Assembly: GCF_002964785.1 (NCBI RefSeq)
Contig: NZ_PQCC01000004.1
Coordinates: 588,176-652,175 of the forward strand
DNA length: 64,000 nt
Source: Pseudoalteromonas sp. T1lg48
GTDB taxonomy: Bacteria > Pseudomonadota > Gammaproteobacteria > Enterobacterales > Alteromonadaceae
Reading direction: 5' to 3'
In this document: one piece after another, positions 52,892-60,920 of the stretch
Numbering within the stretch: the first letter of the stretch is position 1
Layout of the letters: the number at the start of each line of letters is the position of its first letter
Notes under the pieces: model-generated
The model's input: the letters and a program-made list of their open reading frames with translations, nothing else
What the model was told of the DNA's origin: nothing
The model's database searches: none
Translations under genes and position numbers: made by a program

Positions 52892-53736
52892 ACCCCGAGT
52901 TGCAGCTCAGTCGCCGCATCGAAGATCTCCTGGTAGCCCGAAATCTACGCGGCATGGCGCAGATACAACCGGCCTTGCAGCCAGGTTATGTGTATCGCAG
53001 CGCCCAGGCGCTGTATCAGGCCGAAGGCAAAATTCTGATCGGCACCGGCTTTTGGGTTGCCGGCACCTTTGAAACCGATGGCCCGGTTGGCGCCATTGCC
53101 CTGTATTTAGCACTGCAAAAGCTAGGTAAAGATCCGCTGCTGGTCTGTGGCAACCCCCTTTACAGCAAGCTGGCCGAAGATTTTAATTGTTTTGAGTTGC
53201 CCATCCACAATCTGACGCAGGCACAGTCTCTGGCCCAGCAGTATTTCGCCACCGAGCAGGTAGGCTGTGTGCTGTCCATAGAACGCCCGGGGCTCAATCA
53301 AGGCGGCGGCTATTGCAATATGCGCGGCGAGGATATTAGCCAAGGCTGTGCCAGTTTCGATCCCTTTGTCGAAACCGCACCGTGCCCCAGCATTGCTATC
53401 GGCGATGGCGGTAATGAAATCGGCATGGGTAAAGTGGCGTCGGCACTAAGCCAGTTGGCCATTACCCCCAGCGTGACCAGCTGCGATGAGTTGATTATTG
53501 CCGATGTCTCTAACTGGGGCGCCTATGGCTTAATCGCCTTTTTTTCCCTGTGGCAACGAGAAGACATGCTCGCAGCCATTGACCCGCAGCATTGGTTGGC
53601 GTATTTAAGCAAGCATGGCAGCGTCGATGGCGTCACCAAACGCAACGAGGCCACCGAAGACAGCCTGGATGCCACTCACGGGCAAGCTGTGATCACAGAA
53701 TTACGACGGTTAACGGGCTTTTTGCCCACTGAATGA
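52879..53736 (+). CDS. DUF4392 protein, D-glutamate cyclase C-terminal-domain family
   Basis: 285 residues from ATG 52879, overlapping the pxpA end by 13 bases. Marks are GTGFWVAGTFETDGPVGAIALYLAL near 50, PSIAIGDGGNEIGMGKVAS near 190, and SNWGAYGLIAFFSLW. This is the family that forms the C-terminal half of eukaryotic D-glutamate cyclase. In this window the two halves are separate genes split by pxpA, so they probably form a heteromeric enzyme or two steps of one path. Confidence 0.85.
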   Translation: MCPLNPELQLSRRIEDLLVARNLRGMAQIQPALQPGYVYRSAQALYQAEGKILIGTGFWVAGTFETDGPVGAIALYLALQKLGKDPLLVCGNPLYSKLAEDFNCFELPIHNLTQAQSLAQQYFATEQVGCVLSIERPGLNQGGGYCNMRGEDISQGCASFDPFVETAPCPSIAIGDGGNEIGMGKVASALSQLAITPSVTSCDELIIADVSNWGAYGLIAFFSLWQREDMLAAIDPQHWLAYLSKHGSVDGVTKRNEATEDSLDATHGQAVITELRRLTGFLPTE

Positions 53737-53745
53737 GGAAACACA

Positions 53746-54603
53746 ATGAGCCAAGTGTATTTAAATGGCGACTATATGGCCCCCGAGGAGGCGAAGATCT
53801 CGCCCATGGATCGCGGCTTTCTCTTTGGCGATGGCATCTATGAGGTGATCCCCGCCTATCATGGCAAAATGCTTGGTTTTAATGCTCATATCGAGCGCAT
53901 GCAACAGGGCCTGGCCGCCATCGAAATCGCCCTTGATTACAGCACCGCGCAATGGCGAGAGATCTGCGAGACACTGTTAAGCACAAACCCCGGACCAAAC
54001 CAGGGCATCTATCTGCACGTGAGCCGAGGCACCGACAGCAAACGTAATCACGCCTACCCCAGCGGCGTCGCTCCCACGGTATTTGCGTTTTGCTTTACCC
54101 TGGCCGGCGAGCCCAGCAACGATGCCGATACGGCTACCAGCTACGAGGTCTCCCTGGAACAAGACCGACGTTGGCAACGCTGTAATATCAAGTCCACCGC
54201 CCTGCTCGGAAATGTGATGCACTATCAAAGTGGCGCCCGTGCCGGTAACAAGGAAACCATTTTATTCAACGCCCTGGGTGAGATCACCGAGGCCAGCTCC
54301 AGTAATGTCTTTATCGTTAAGGATGGGGTGATTGCCACGCCACCGCTGGACACACAGATTCTTCCGGGGATCACCCGCTGGTTAATCTTACAAATCGTAC
54401 ACAGCCATAGCGAACTGCATATTGAGGAGCGGATCATTACCAAGGACGAGCTGCTGAGCGCCGATGAAGTGTGGATCACCTCGGCCACCAAAGAAGTGGG
54501 GCCGGTGCTTAAGGTCGACGGTAAACAAATAGGCAAAGGCCGACCCGGACCCATGTGGCAACGAGTGCAAGGCCTCTTTAGCCAGCACAAATTCGATTAT
54601 TAA
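53746..54603 (+). CDS. D-amino-acid (D-alanine) aminotransferase, PLP fold type IV
   Basis: 285 residues. Opening MDRGFLFGDGIYEVIPAYHGKML, HVSRGTDSKRNH, and the PLP Lys in CNIKSTALLGNVMHYQSG near 147, with EITEASSSNVFIVKDG and TATKEVGPVLKVDG-type region near the end (SATKEVGP). These fit D-amino-acid transaminases, which interconvert D-Glu/2-oxoglutarate with D-Ala/pyruvate. It is the last gene of the D-glutamate module, with a strong GAGGAAAC ribosome site, and connects D-Glu to other D-amino acids. Confidence 0.85.
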   Translation: MSQVYLNGDYMAPEEAKISPMDRGFLFGDGIYEVIPAYHGKMLGFNAHIERMQQGLAAIEIALDYSTAQWREICETLLSTNPGPNQGIYLHVSRGTDSKRNHAYPSGVAPTVFAFCFTLAGEPSNDADTATSYEVSLEQDRRWQRCNIKSTALLGNVMHYQSGARAGNKETILFNALGEITEASSSNVFIVKDGVIATPPLDTQILPGITRWLILQIVHSHSELHIEERIITKDELLSADEVWITSATKEVGPVLKVDGKQIGKGRPGPMWQRVQGLFSQHKFDY

Positions 54604-54621
54604 GATTAAGTAACCAAGATA

Positions 54622-54650
54622 AACCGCCGCTTCAACCCGGCGGTTTTTTT
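54622..54650 (+). terminator. Rho-independent terminator of the D-glutamate module
   Basis: AACCGCCG (54622-54629) and CGGCGGTT (54638-54645) form a GC-rich stem followed by a T-run. It overlaps the last bases of the convergent small membrane-protein gene. Confidence 0.88.
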
Positions 54651-55021
54651 ATGCTCCGCGGTGCCCCCAACAAGATGGCAACATGACAGACACAAATGGC
54701 CATAAAGGCACTCAGCCCCAATGCGCCCCCATAACCATTGAGCTTAGGCACCAGGTATTGAAATAAAGGCGCAAAAATAATGGCCGAGCTGATCAGGGTA
54801 TAAAAACCGAAACGATGGGGGGCGCTCATACCGATAAAGGTGCCCCCGAAAAATACCAAGGCATAGAGGTCGGGATTATCGCTAAACAACCATAGCAGGC
54901 CGTAGGCACATATGGCCGATAAAGCCGAAGCACGTATGGCATCAAAACGCCGACGTTGCGCCAACATATAGGTGCTTAGGGTGCCAAGCAGCGCCAGCAG
55001 AACAAACGCCAGGGTTACCAT
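54632..55021 (-). CDS. Small inner-membrane protein, uncharacterised (gene 2 of a pair)
   Basis: 129 residues with four hydrophobic segments (for example LAFVLLALLGTLSTYML, LSAICAYGLLWLF, LYALVFFGGTFIGMSA, LGLSAFMAICVCHVAILLGA). It overlaps the preceding gene by 7 bases. No family recognised. The pair faces the D-glutamate module and could be a small transporter, but that is context only. Confidence 0.65.
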   Translation of the reverse strand: MVTLAFVLLALLGTLSTYMLAQRRRFDAIRASALSAICAYGLLWLFSDNPDLYALVFFGGTFIGMSAPHRFGFYTLISSAIIFAPLFQYLVPKLNGYGGALGLSAFMAICVCHVAILLGAPRSIKKPPG

Positions 55022-55383
55022 AGGCCCTCCCGGGTGAGCATAAACAGCGCCACGCTGACAAAGGCCACACCACCGAGTTTACCACCAAAGCCGGTAAACA
55101 TATTTAAGGTCAGTGCATATAAAGAGGCACCGATAAAGGCCAGCAGCCCCAGTTGCCAATAACCTGTGATCAGCTCCGCCGAACACATGCCGGCAAAGCT
55201 ACCGGCATAAACGGCCCCCCGTGGATGTGAGCCAAAGGCCTGAGTAAGGGGTATAAAGCTGCCCAACAAGCCGGTGACACTGGCCGCCAACACCACGGGC
55301 ACGGCAAATTGCGCATGCAATACAAAGCACAGCGTACAACCAACTAAAAAGGCCAGATATTTAACAAAGAAGAATTTAACCAT
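55015..55383 (-). CDS. Small inner-membrane protein, uncharacterised (gene 1 of a pair)
   Basis: 122 residues, almost wholly hydrophobic, four segments (FLVGCTLCFVLHAQF, VVLAASVTGLLGSFI, YWQLGLLAFIGASLYALTL, GGVAFVSVALFMLT). The segment FGSHPRGAVYAGSFAGMCSAE between helices 2 and 3 resembles FIGMSAPHRFG of its partner, so the two may be related by duplication. Function unknown. Confidence 0.65.
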   Translation of the reverse strand: MVKFFFVKYLAFLVGCTLCFVLHAQFAVPVVLAASVTGLLGSFIPLTQAFGSHPRGAVYAGSFAGMCSAELITGYWQLGLLAFIGASLYALTLNMFTGFGGKLGGVAFVSVALFMLTREGLW

Positions 55384-55628
55384 AGGCCTGATATGGTAAA
55401 TAACTTTAGGCTTCGATGGTATCTATTTTCCCATTCGTATTCTCACCGATGCGTGTGTCAGGCAACACATTGGCGTCCTTCCAGCGACGCGCTAATGAAG
55501 GGGTTTAGAATGAACCTAAAGTAAAACGCAAAGATAATCAGACCCAAGATACGGTAAAAACTGGCATCGTCTCCAGTGCTAGCGTTACAATCTTGGTCGT
55601 TAACGCACATCAACATCAAGGAACAACA

Positions 55629-57131
55629 TTGAAAATCTCTATTTTGGCCTCAGCCCTGGCGTTACTAAGCACATCGGCGCTGGCAGCAACGGTTAGCAGC
55701 GACAAAGATGCCGTGGCGCAGTACGCTCTCTCCCAGTACCAAGAAGCACAAATTCATACCCTGGAAAACCTGGTGTCTTTTCCCACCGTCAATACCGGCG
55801 ACATCAAAGCGCCAAACAACCCGGTCTTTATCGGTTTCAAATCCTACTTAAAATTGAAGGCGGAACAATTTGGATTCGACTATCAGGATTTCGGCTACAC
55901 GGTGCTCATTGGCATGGGTGAGCAACGCGACAAGGTGACCATAGTGACTCATGGCGACGTGCAGCCAGCCGATGCCAGCAAATGGGCAAAGAGCCCGTTT
56001 GAGCTTGATAAAACCACCGAGCCAGGCAAGCTTATCGCTCGTGGCAGTGAAGACGACAAGGGCGCCATTGCCACCGCTTTATATGCCATGAAAGCCATAA
56101 AAGACAAGGACATAGAGCTTGATAACCGTATCGAGCTGATGGTTTACCTGGCTGAGGAGTCGGACTGGGGTCCGATCCGTGAGTTTATGACAACCTATGA
56201 GCAGCCCAAATATGCGGTCACCATAGACGCCAGCTACCCGGTGGTGGTGGCGGAAAAAGGCTGGAGCCTGATTGCCCCCACCTTTAGCGGCGCCAATCCA
56301 AACGACGGCTTGTATGCATCAAATCTTAAAGGCGGTGCCTTTGTCAGCCAAATTCCCGAAGACGCCAGTGTCATTGTGCATAACGCCGACGATCAGACTA
56401 AAAACCTACTACAGCGCAATATCAGCGCCCTACAAGGCGTTAAAGTGTCCATGGTCGAGCAAGAAGACGGCCTGCATATTAGGGTAAAAGGCACGTCGGC
56501 ACACTCATCGGAGCCGGAAGCGGGCGTTAACGCCATTGCTCATCTAGCCGCCATATTTGACGACGTAGCCCTGGCTAAGAACAGCGATGGTCAGGCATTG
56601 ATGTTTATTAACGAATTGATTGGCCTGGGCTTATACGGTAAGCAATTCGGAGATATCGCCTACGAGCACGATTTTATGGGTCCGATGACGGTGGCGCCTA
56701 CGCTGCTAAGCCGCGACGAGCAAAGCAACGACATCACCTTGTCGGTGAACCTACGCCGTCCCATGGGCAAAGATGAAGCGCTTTTGGCCCAGCAAATCGA
56801 TACTGCTCTAAAGACGTGGCAACAACAACACCAGGTGACCTTAAGCAATGTGGAAGTGGAAATAGGCACCCCCATGCTGCTTGATAATGCCCCCCATGCC
56901 CAGGCGCTGCTGGATATTTTTAAACACTACACCGGCGATCAGGATGCCTCCTTTGTCTCCATAGGCGGCGGAACCAATGCCAAGCTGTTCGACAATGCCG
57001 TTTCCTTCGGCCCGTCAATGCCAGGCAAGCCCTACACCGGCCACTCGGAGCATGAGTTTATTACCGAGGAGCAACTGGCACTCAACCTGAAAATGTACAC
57101 CGCCATGATGCTTACTCTAGGCAAGATGTAA
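55629..57131 (+). CDS. Secreted M20-family dipeptidase
   Basis: 500 residues from TTG 55629, chosen for an AAGGA site and because a signal peptide begins there (MKISILASALALLSTSALA). M20 landmarks are VTHGDVQPADASKW (first metal His/Asp), ARGSEDDKGAIATALYA (second Asp), AEESDWG (catalytic Glu pair), GTSAHSSEPEAGVNAI in the dimerisation domain, and GHSEHEFI near the end. PepV/carnosinase-like enzymes split dipeptides; D-amino-acid dipeptides are possible in this neighbourhood. A strong terminator follows. Confidence 0.87.
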   Translation: MKISILASALALLSTSALAATVSSDKDAVAQYALSQYQEAQIHTLENLVSFPTVNTGDIKAPNNPVFIGFKSYLKLKAEQFGFDYQDFGYTVLIGMGEQRDKVTIVTHGDVQPADASKWAKSPFELDKTTEPGKLIARGSEDDKGAIATALYAMKAIKDKDIELDNRIELMVYLAEESDWGPIREFMTTYEQPKYAVTIDASYPVVVAEKGWSLIAPTFSGANPNDGLYASNLKGGAFVSQIPEDASVIVHNADDQTKNLLQRNISALQGVKVSMVEQEDGLHIRVKGTSAHSSEPEAGVNAIAHLAAIFDDVALAKNSDGQALMFINELIGLGLYGKQFGDIAYEHDFMGPMTVAPTLLSRDEQSNDITLSVNLRRPMGKDEALLAQQIDTALKTWQQQHQVTLSNVEVEIGTPMLLDNAPHAQALLDIFKHYTGDQDASFVSIGGGTNAKLFDNAVSFGPSMPGKPYTGHSEHEFITEEQLALNLKMYTAMMLTLGKM

Positions 57132-57134
57132 CCA

Positions 57135-57164
57135 CAAAAAAGCCCACAAATGTGGGCTTTTTTA
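57135..57164. terminator. Bidirectional rho-independent terminator
   Basis: AAAAAGCCCACA pairs with TGTGGGCTTTTT around a two-base loop, with A and T runs on either side. It lies between the convergent M20 and ydhR-like genes. Confidence 0.88.
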
Positions 57165-57190
57165 TACGCATTTTCGTCAATAACACGCTG

Positions 57191-57502
57191 TTATTCTTGG
57201 CCAACAGGCCCCTTATTAATAAGCGTCAGCGCTTCGTTGACATCAAAGATCTTTCCACGCACCTCATCAATACCCATTTTCTGCAAACGCGCGCTGTGCA
57301 TTTCTAGATAATTCTTGGCGCTGGTTTCGTCCACAAACAAGTAGATGCCGCCGCCTAACTGCTCTAGCTCACTTTCGGTCCAAATTTTCCAGATCATGCC
57401 CGGCTCATTATTAATAGATTTAGCCAGTTCAACCAGCTGATCCGTCATTTGCTGTCCATACGGGCCATTATATTGAAAGTCGACTTGCAGCAATTTTGCC
57501 AT
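57191..57502 (-). CDS. ydhR: YdhR-family putative monooxygenase
   Basis: 103 residues from ATG 57502, set by a GGAG site; the frame is open upstream but the family starts at MAKLLQVDFQYNGPYG. The rest (AKSINNEPGMIWKIWTESE, GGIYLFVDETSAKNYLEMH, KIFDVNEALTLIN) follows E. coli YdhR closely, a dimeric ABM-type fold thought to oxidise aromatic compounds. The substrate is unknown. Confidence 0.9.
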   Translation of the reverse strand: MAKLLQVDFQYNGPYGQQMTDQLVELAKSINNEPGMIWKIWTESELEQLGGGIYLFVDETSAKNYLEMHSARLQKMGIDEVRGKIFDVNEALTLINKGPVGQE

Positions 57503-57715
57503 TCCAATGTCTCCATAACTGAATGCTTTATTAACTAATGGCGCATTTTCACCTATAAGAAATAGAAACAAAAGCCCGAGCCACTGGACCCACTCATCCG
57601 CTGTAAGCTTTGTTGGACAATCCCCTGTACATAGAGGATATAAGGTTGTTTTATAACCAAATTAGATTAACAATGGCGTTATGATGTCATGCTCAAATAG
57701 TAAGCAAGGAAAGCC

Positions 57716-59644
57716 ATGAAAAAAACGACTTTGACCCTGGGGATGCTGGCTTTGGGAGGCCTTCTGGCCTATTTTTTTCTGCCGTCGGCGGATAAGCAAC
57801 AAGCAATGCAGATAACTGAGGTTTCCGAAGAGAAAAATACGCAACAACAAAATGCTTCCCAAGGACAAAAGAAGCCCACAAAGCGCTATGTTCCTGAGCC
57901 CTTTCCCGAGCAAACCCTGGATAGCGAGCTGTGTGAGAACTTAAAAGAGCTCTTTAATCAGCATCATTTTCAAAATCGTCAGCAGCTGGAGCTATTAGCC
58001 GCCCGCGCCTTAAAACAAGGCCATAGCCTGGACGATATTAGCCTAGCGCTGTGGGCCGCTGGCATGGATGCCAGAGCGCTTGTCTATTGGCACAATAGCA
58101 CCGCAGCCTTGCAGGCAAGCCTCAAGCAGCGCACGGCCATTAAAAGTTACATTCAAAAAAATATCCCTGCCAACCCTCAAACGGAAGTTGAGACGGCCCA
58201 GGCCAGGGCCATGGCGTCTTTTATCGAGCGTCTTGACGAACTGCCGATGCAAATGCAGCAAGATAAACGCTTGCCTTCAAGCTTTCACATGGACTATCTC
58301 TACAGAAACACCTTAGCTCAACAAGGCCTGGAGGAGCTGATAATCGGTAATGTGCCGGCCTATGAGCTGGCGCAAAAAGTCAAAGACCTTATTTATGACG
58401 TGGACACCACCTTGGTGAACGACCCACAACTCACCCCGCTTAAAATTCCTTTCACTTCCTTGTTGATGCTGGGAAAAACCGAAGCGGCGGCCATGCTCAG
58501 TGAGCAATACCCTCTGGCTTTTCGCAATGATTCTCTGTTTATCAGTGACATGCAGCAGGTGGTGCTTGAACATATAGAAGCCTTTGGCAGCACATTGACC
58601 GACGCAGACGCCCTATCGCGACTGATTCAAGGCACACAGCTGGGGAGCAAACGCTACTATTATCACCGCCAGGGGCAACTGGCCATAGAGCGCGCTCCGA
58701 GCATATTAAGGCAATTGGGTATTCATATCGATATACACCCTTTAACCGAGCTACCAAGGGATAATGGCAGCACGCCATTAACGTTTGCAGCCCCCGATGC
58801 CTTGGATGCGCAGCAACAGGTGCAATTAGAGGCCTGCTCAGCGCGAAACACATGGTTTGAAGAACGAGAAAAGCCCATAAAGCAATGGCAAGAGTTCACC
58901 GACTCAGAGTTTGTTGAAGCGGTTACCCAATCGCCCGAATTTGACTACTGCCAAAGCCATAATGACAAGGAGATGGAGCTGTTTATCAATGACTCGGCGG
59001 CCCTGTTGATGAGCCTGGCGCAAAACAAACCCCTGTCCGAGCTGATGCGCCTGGAGCTGGATAATCTTAATTTGCCGCCCCTGTCCGAGCAGCAAAAAGC
59101 AGCCATGGGGATGTTTATCTCATCGATGGCGGTGCTTGATAACAAGCTTGCGCAGCAGGAGATAGTCAATAAACTCAGTAACGCCGGGTTGGCCCCCAGT
59201 ATTGAAGCCTATCAGGTACTGACACAGTTTGCCGGCAGTAAAGAGCTGACCCTGTGGCTAAAGACCTTCTCTCATATCCCGGAGCAAACGGCCTTAGAGC
59301 TGGCCAACGCGGTCGCCGCCAAGGGGCATATAGCGCAATATAAACTGCTTGAGCCTTACTTGGGTGCAACTAATGGTGAGCGCTTAGACCCGCTGTATTT
59401 TGTGCTTAAAAACTATCGCTTAGATCACTATCTGCCGCCCGAGTCGGGAACCGAGAGACCTATCAATTACCGCCGATTTTTAGAGCACCTGAGGGATAAC
59501 GGCGCCGAGATACGACCTCACCACCGTCGCCTAATGATGAAAAACAGGTTTGAGCAGCCCGAAATATACCAGCATTTAATCACCCTACTGCCAGAGCTGG
59601 CGGTGAATAACAGTGACGGCTATTTCGCCGTCAGCTGCCAATAG
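57716..59644 (+). CDS. Membrane-anchored helical protein of 642 residues, uncharacterised
   Basis: One N-terminal hydrophobic segment (LTLGMLALGGLLAYFFLP) then a Gln/Lys-rich linker and a long helical domain from about residue 65 to the end. Small helical-pair units with many Ala and Leu suggest an alpha-solenoid. No catalytic motif or named family is seen. AAGGAAAG ribosome site; monocistronic with the next gene convergent. It may be a periplasmic scaffold tethered to the inner membrane. Confidence 0.65.
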   Translation: MKKTTLTLGMLALGGLLAYFFLPSADKQQAMQITEVSEEKNTQQQNASQGQKKPTKRYVPEPFPEQTLDSELCENLKELFNQHHFQNRQQLELLAARALKQGHSLDDISLALWAAGMDARALVYWHNSTAALQASLKQRTAIKSYIQKNIPANPQTEVETAQARAMASFIERLDELPMQMQQDKRLPSSFHMDYLYRNTLAQQGLEELIIGNVPAYELAQKVKDLIYDVDTTLVNDPQLTPLKIPFTSLLMLGKTEAAAMLSEQYPLAFRNDSLFISDMQQVVLEHIEAFGSTLTDADALSRLIQGTQLGSKRYYYHRQGQLAIERAPSILRQLGIHIDIHPLTELPRDNGSTPLTFAAPDALDAQQQVQLEACSARNTWFEEREKPIKQWQEFTDSEFVEAVTQSPEFDYCQSHNDKEMELFINDSAALLMSLAQNKPLSELMRLELDNLNLPPLSEQQKAAMGMFISSMAVLDNKLAQQEIVNKLSNAGLAPSIEAYQVLTQFAGSKELTLWLKTFSHIPEQTALELANAVAAKGHIAQYKLLEPYLGATNGERLDPLYFVLKNYRLDHYLPPESGTERPINYRRFLEHLRDNGAEIRPHHRRLMMKNRFEQPEIYQHLITLLPELAVNNSDGYFAVSCQ

Positions 59645-59686
59645 TAAAACGAGTTAATAATAGCGAGGCTGATTCAATCAGTCCCG

Positions 59687-60325
59687 CTAAAGCTCGGTGA
59701 CTTTAATGCGAATTTGGCCGTTGTTGCCCGCCGGGATCACCTCGTTTTCCACCACTTTTCGGCGGCGATTAACGCTGTTTTCATGACCCACAAGCACATA
59801 TTTTTTCTCTACTACGGGCGTGTCGACCACTAAGGGCAGGTCAATGGTCTCGGGCAACTGCTCGGAGTCGAGCAAATAGGTGGCTTTGCCGACAATATCC
59901 ACGTCTTCGTCGTCGCCAATTACGTCGATGACCGATTTACCCACTGTATTGGTGATCTTACCCACATAGGCGCTGCCAAAACCGCCGGTAAAAATGCCCA
60001 GGGTCGAGCCGAGGATGCTGTTTAACAGCTTTTTAAATGACGCCTGAGCCTGGGAGTCCTTATCGACGCTGCAGGCCTCGATAGAAAGCTGGGCCTTGCC
60101 CCTCAGTGGCGTTTTAAACAAAATCGCCTTATCGAAGTCGCTGTCCCAGTCGGTCGGCAGGTCGTCGGTCGACAGCAGGGTTTTCACCGATTCGATGGCC
60201 GAAATTCCTTCCGCCGGATAGCTCAGCACAAAGCGAAACAAGTTAATGTCTTCGGCACCGTCCATGGGGCCACGTTTGTGTAGCATGAGTTCGGCAATAG
60301 ACAGCTGTATAACCTTCTTTTCCAT
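59687..60325 (-). CDS. Hypothetical protein with Gly-rich hydrophobic central helix
   Basis: 212 residues, no signal peptide. A central segment (LNSILGSTLGIFTGGFGSAYVGKI, about 100-125) is Gly-rich and mildly hydrophobic; the rest is beta-like and acidic (VIGDDEDVDIVGKATYLL). No family is recognised. AGGGAAA site before ATG 60325. It is convergent with the 642-residue protein gene and separated by 42 bases. Confidence 0.6.
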   Translation of the reverse strand: MEKKVIQLSIAELMLHKRGPMDGAEDINLFRFVLSYPAEGISAIESVKTLLSTDDLPTDWDSDFDKAILFKTPLRGKAQLSIEACSVDKDSQAQASFKKLLNSILGSTLGIFTGGFGSAYVGKITNTVGKSVIDVIGDDEDVDIVGKATYLLDSEQLPETIDLPLVVDTPVVEKKYVLVGHENSVNRRRKVVENEVIPAGNNGQIRIKVTEL

Positions 60326-60402
60326 AATTTCCCTGCGTAAATAAGCTAATGAATAACCGCTAAAAGCCTATATGAGCGCCGGGCAATATGCCAGCCAATT
60401 AA

Positions 60403-60591
60403 GAAATTAAGCAGAAAAAGCAATTAGTTAGGATAATCACCAAGCCGCTTAACGCCGAGTTTTATCAGGTGGAGGTCGGCATCAAGCAGGCATTGCGTGG
60501 CAGCAACGGCTATTTGGCGGCCGGCTGTGAATCGTCGAATTTATTTTTATGGATATCGCGTGTCAGTAAACGGGTGGAATTACTCTTCTGA
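60403..60591 (+). pseudogene. Possible short coding remnant without start codon
   Basis: A 62-codon open stretch with coding-like composition (PLNAEFYQVEVGIKQALRG, NGYLAAGCE) but no ATG and no ribosome site, ending at TGA 60589-60591. It overlaps the end of the minus-strand DUF2986 gene. It may be a fragment of a decayed gene; chance cannot be excluded. Confidence 0.25.
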
Positions 60592-60729
60592 TGCCGAATT
60601 CTCTTGTTGCTCTAACTTTTCGCGCTCGGCTTTTGAGATATAGGCAGGTTTATTGCTTTTGTGCAATTTGGCATTCGCGCGCTTGTCTTTGGCTTTAAGC
60701 TTGGTGAAAATTTTCTTTTTACGGTTCAT
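60580..60729 (-). CDS. DUF2986 family small basic protein
   Basis: 49 residues from ATG 60729, where the family N-terminus MNRKKKIFTKLKAKDKRAN begins; the frame is open about 20 codons further but those residues are not conserved-looking. The protein is strongly basic and ends in acidic ENSASEE. DUF2986 proteins are found in Shewanella, Vibrio and relatives and have no known function; ribosome or RNA binding is possible from the charge. Confidence 0.75.
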   Translation of the reverse strand: MNRKKKIFTKLKAKDKRANAKLHKSNKPAYISKAEREKLEQQENSASEE

Positions 60730-60845
60730 TGTTTCGATGCGTGGTTTCGATATGTGATTGATGACGTCGCCTTGCATTATACCCTGCAATTGGCGTTTAC
60801 ACCGACATGTTTTCAGTCACAAACTCATTCGCTAACATAGCCAAC

Positions 60846-60876
60846 AAAAAAGCGAACCACTGAGGTTCGCTTTTTT
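60846..60876. terminator. Bidirectional rho-independent terminator after the OsmC-YcaO gene
   Basis: AAAAAGCGAACC pairs with GGTTCGCTTTTTT around a 5-base loop. On the minus strand it follows the OsmC-YcaO gene by about 45 bases. Confidence 0.87.
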
Positions 60877-60920
60877 GTTTTTAATTCAACGCCTTACTCT
60901 GGGCGGTAAACTAATTCAGA

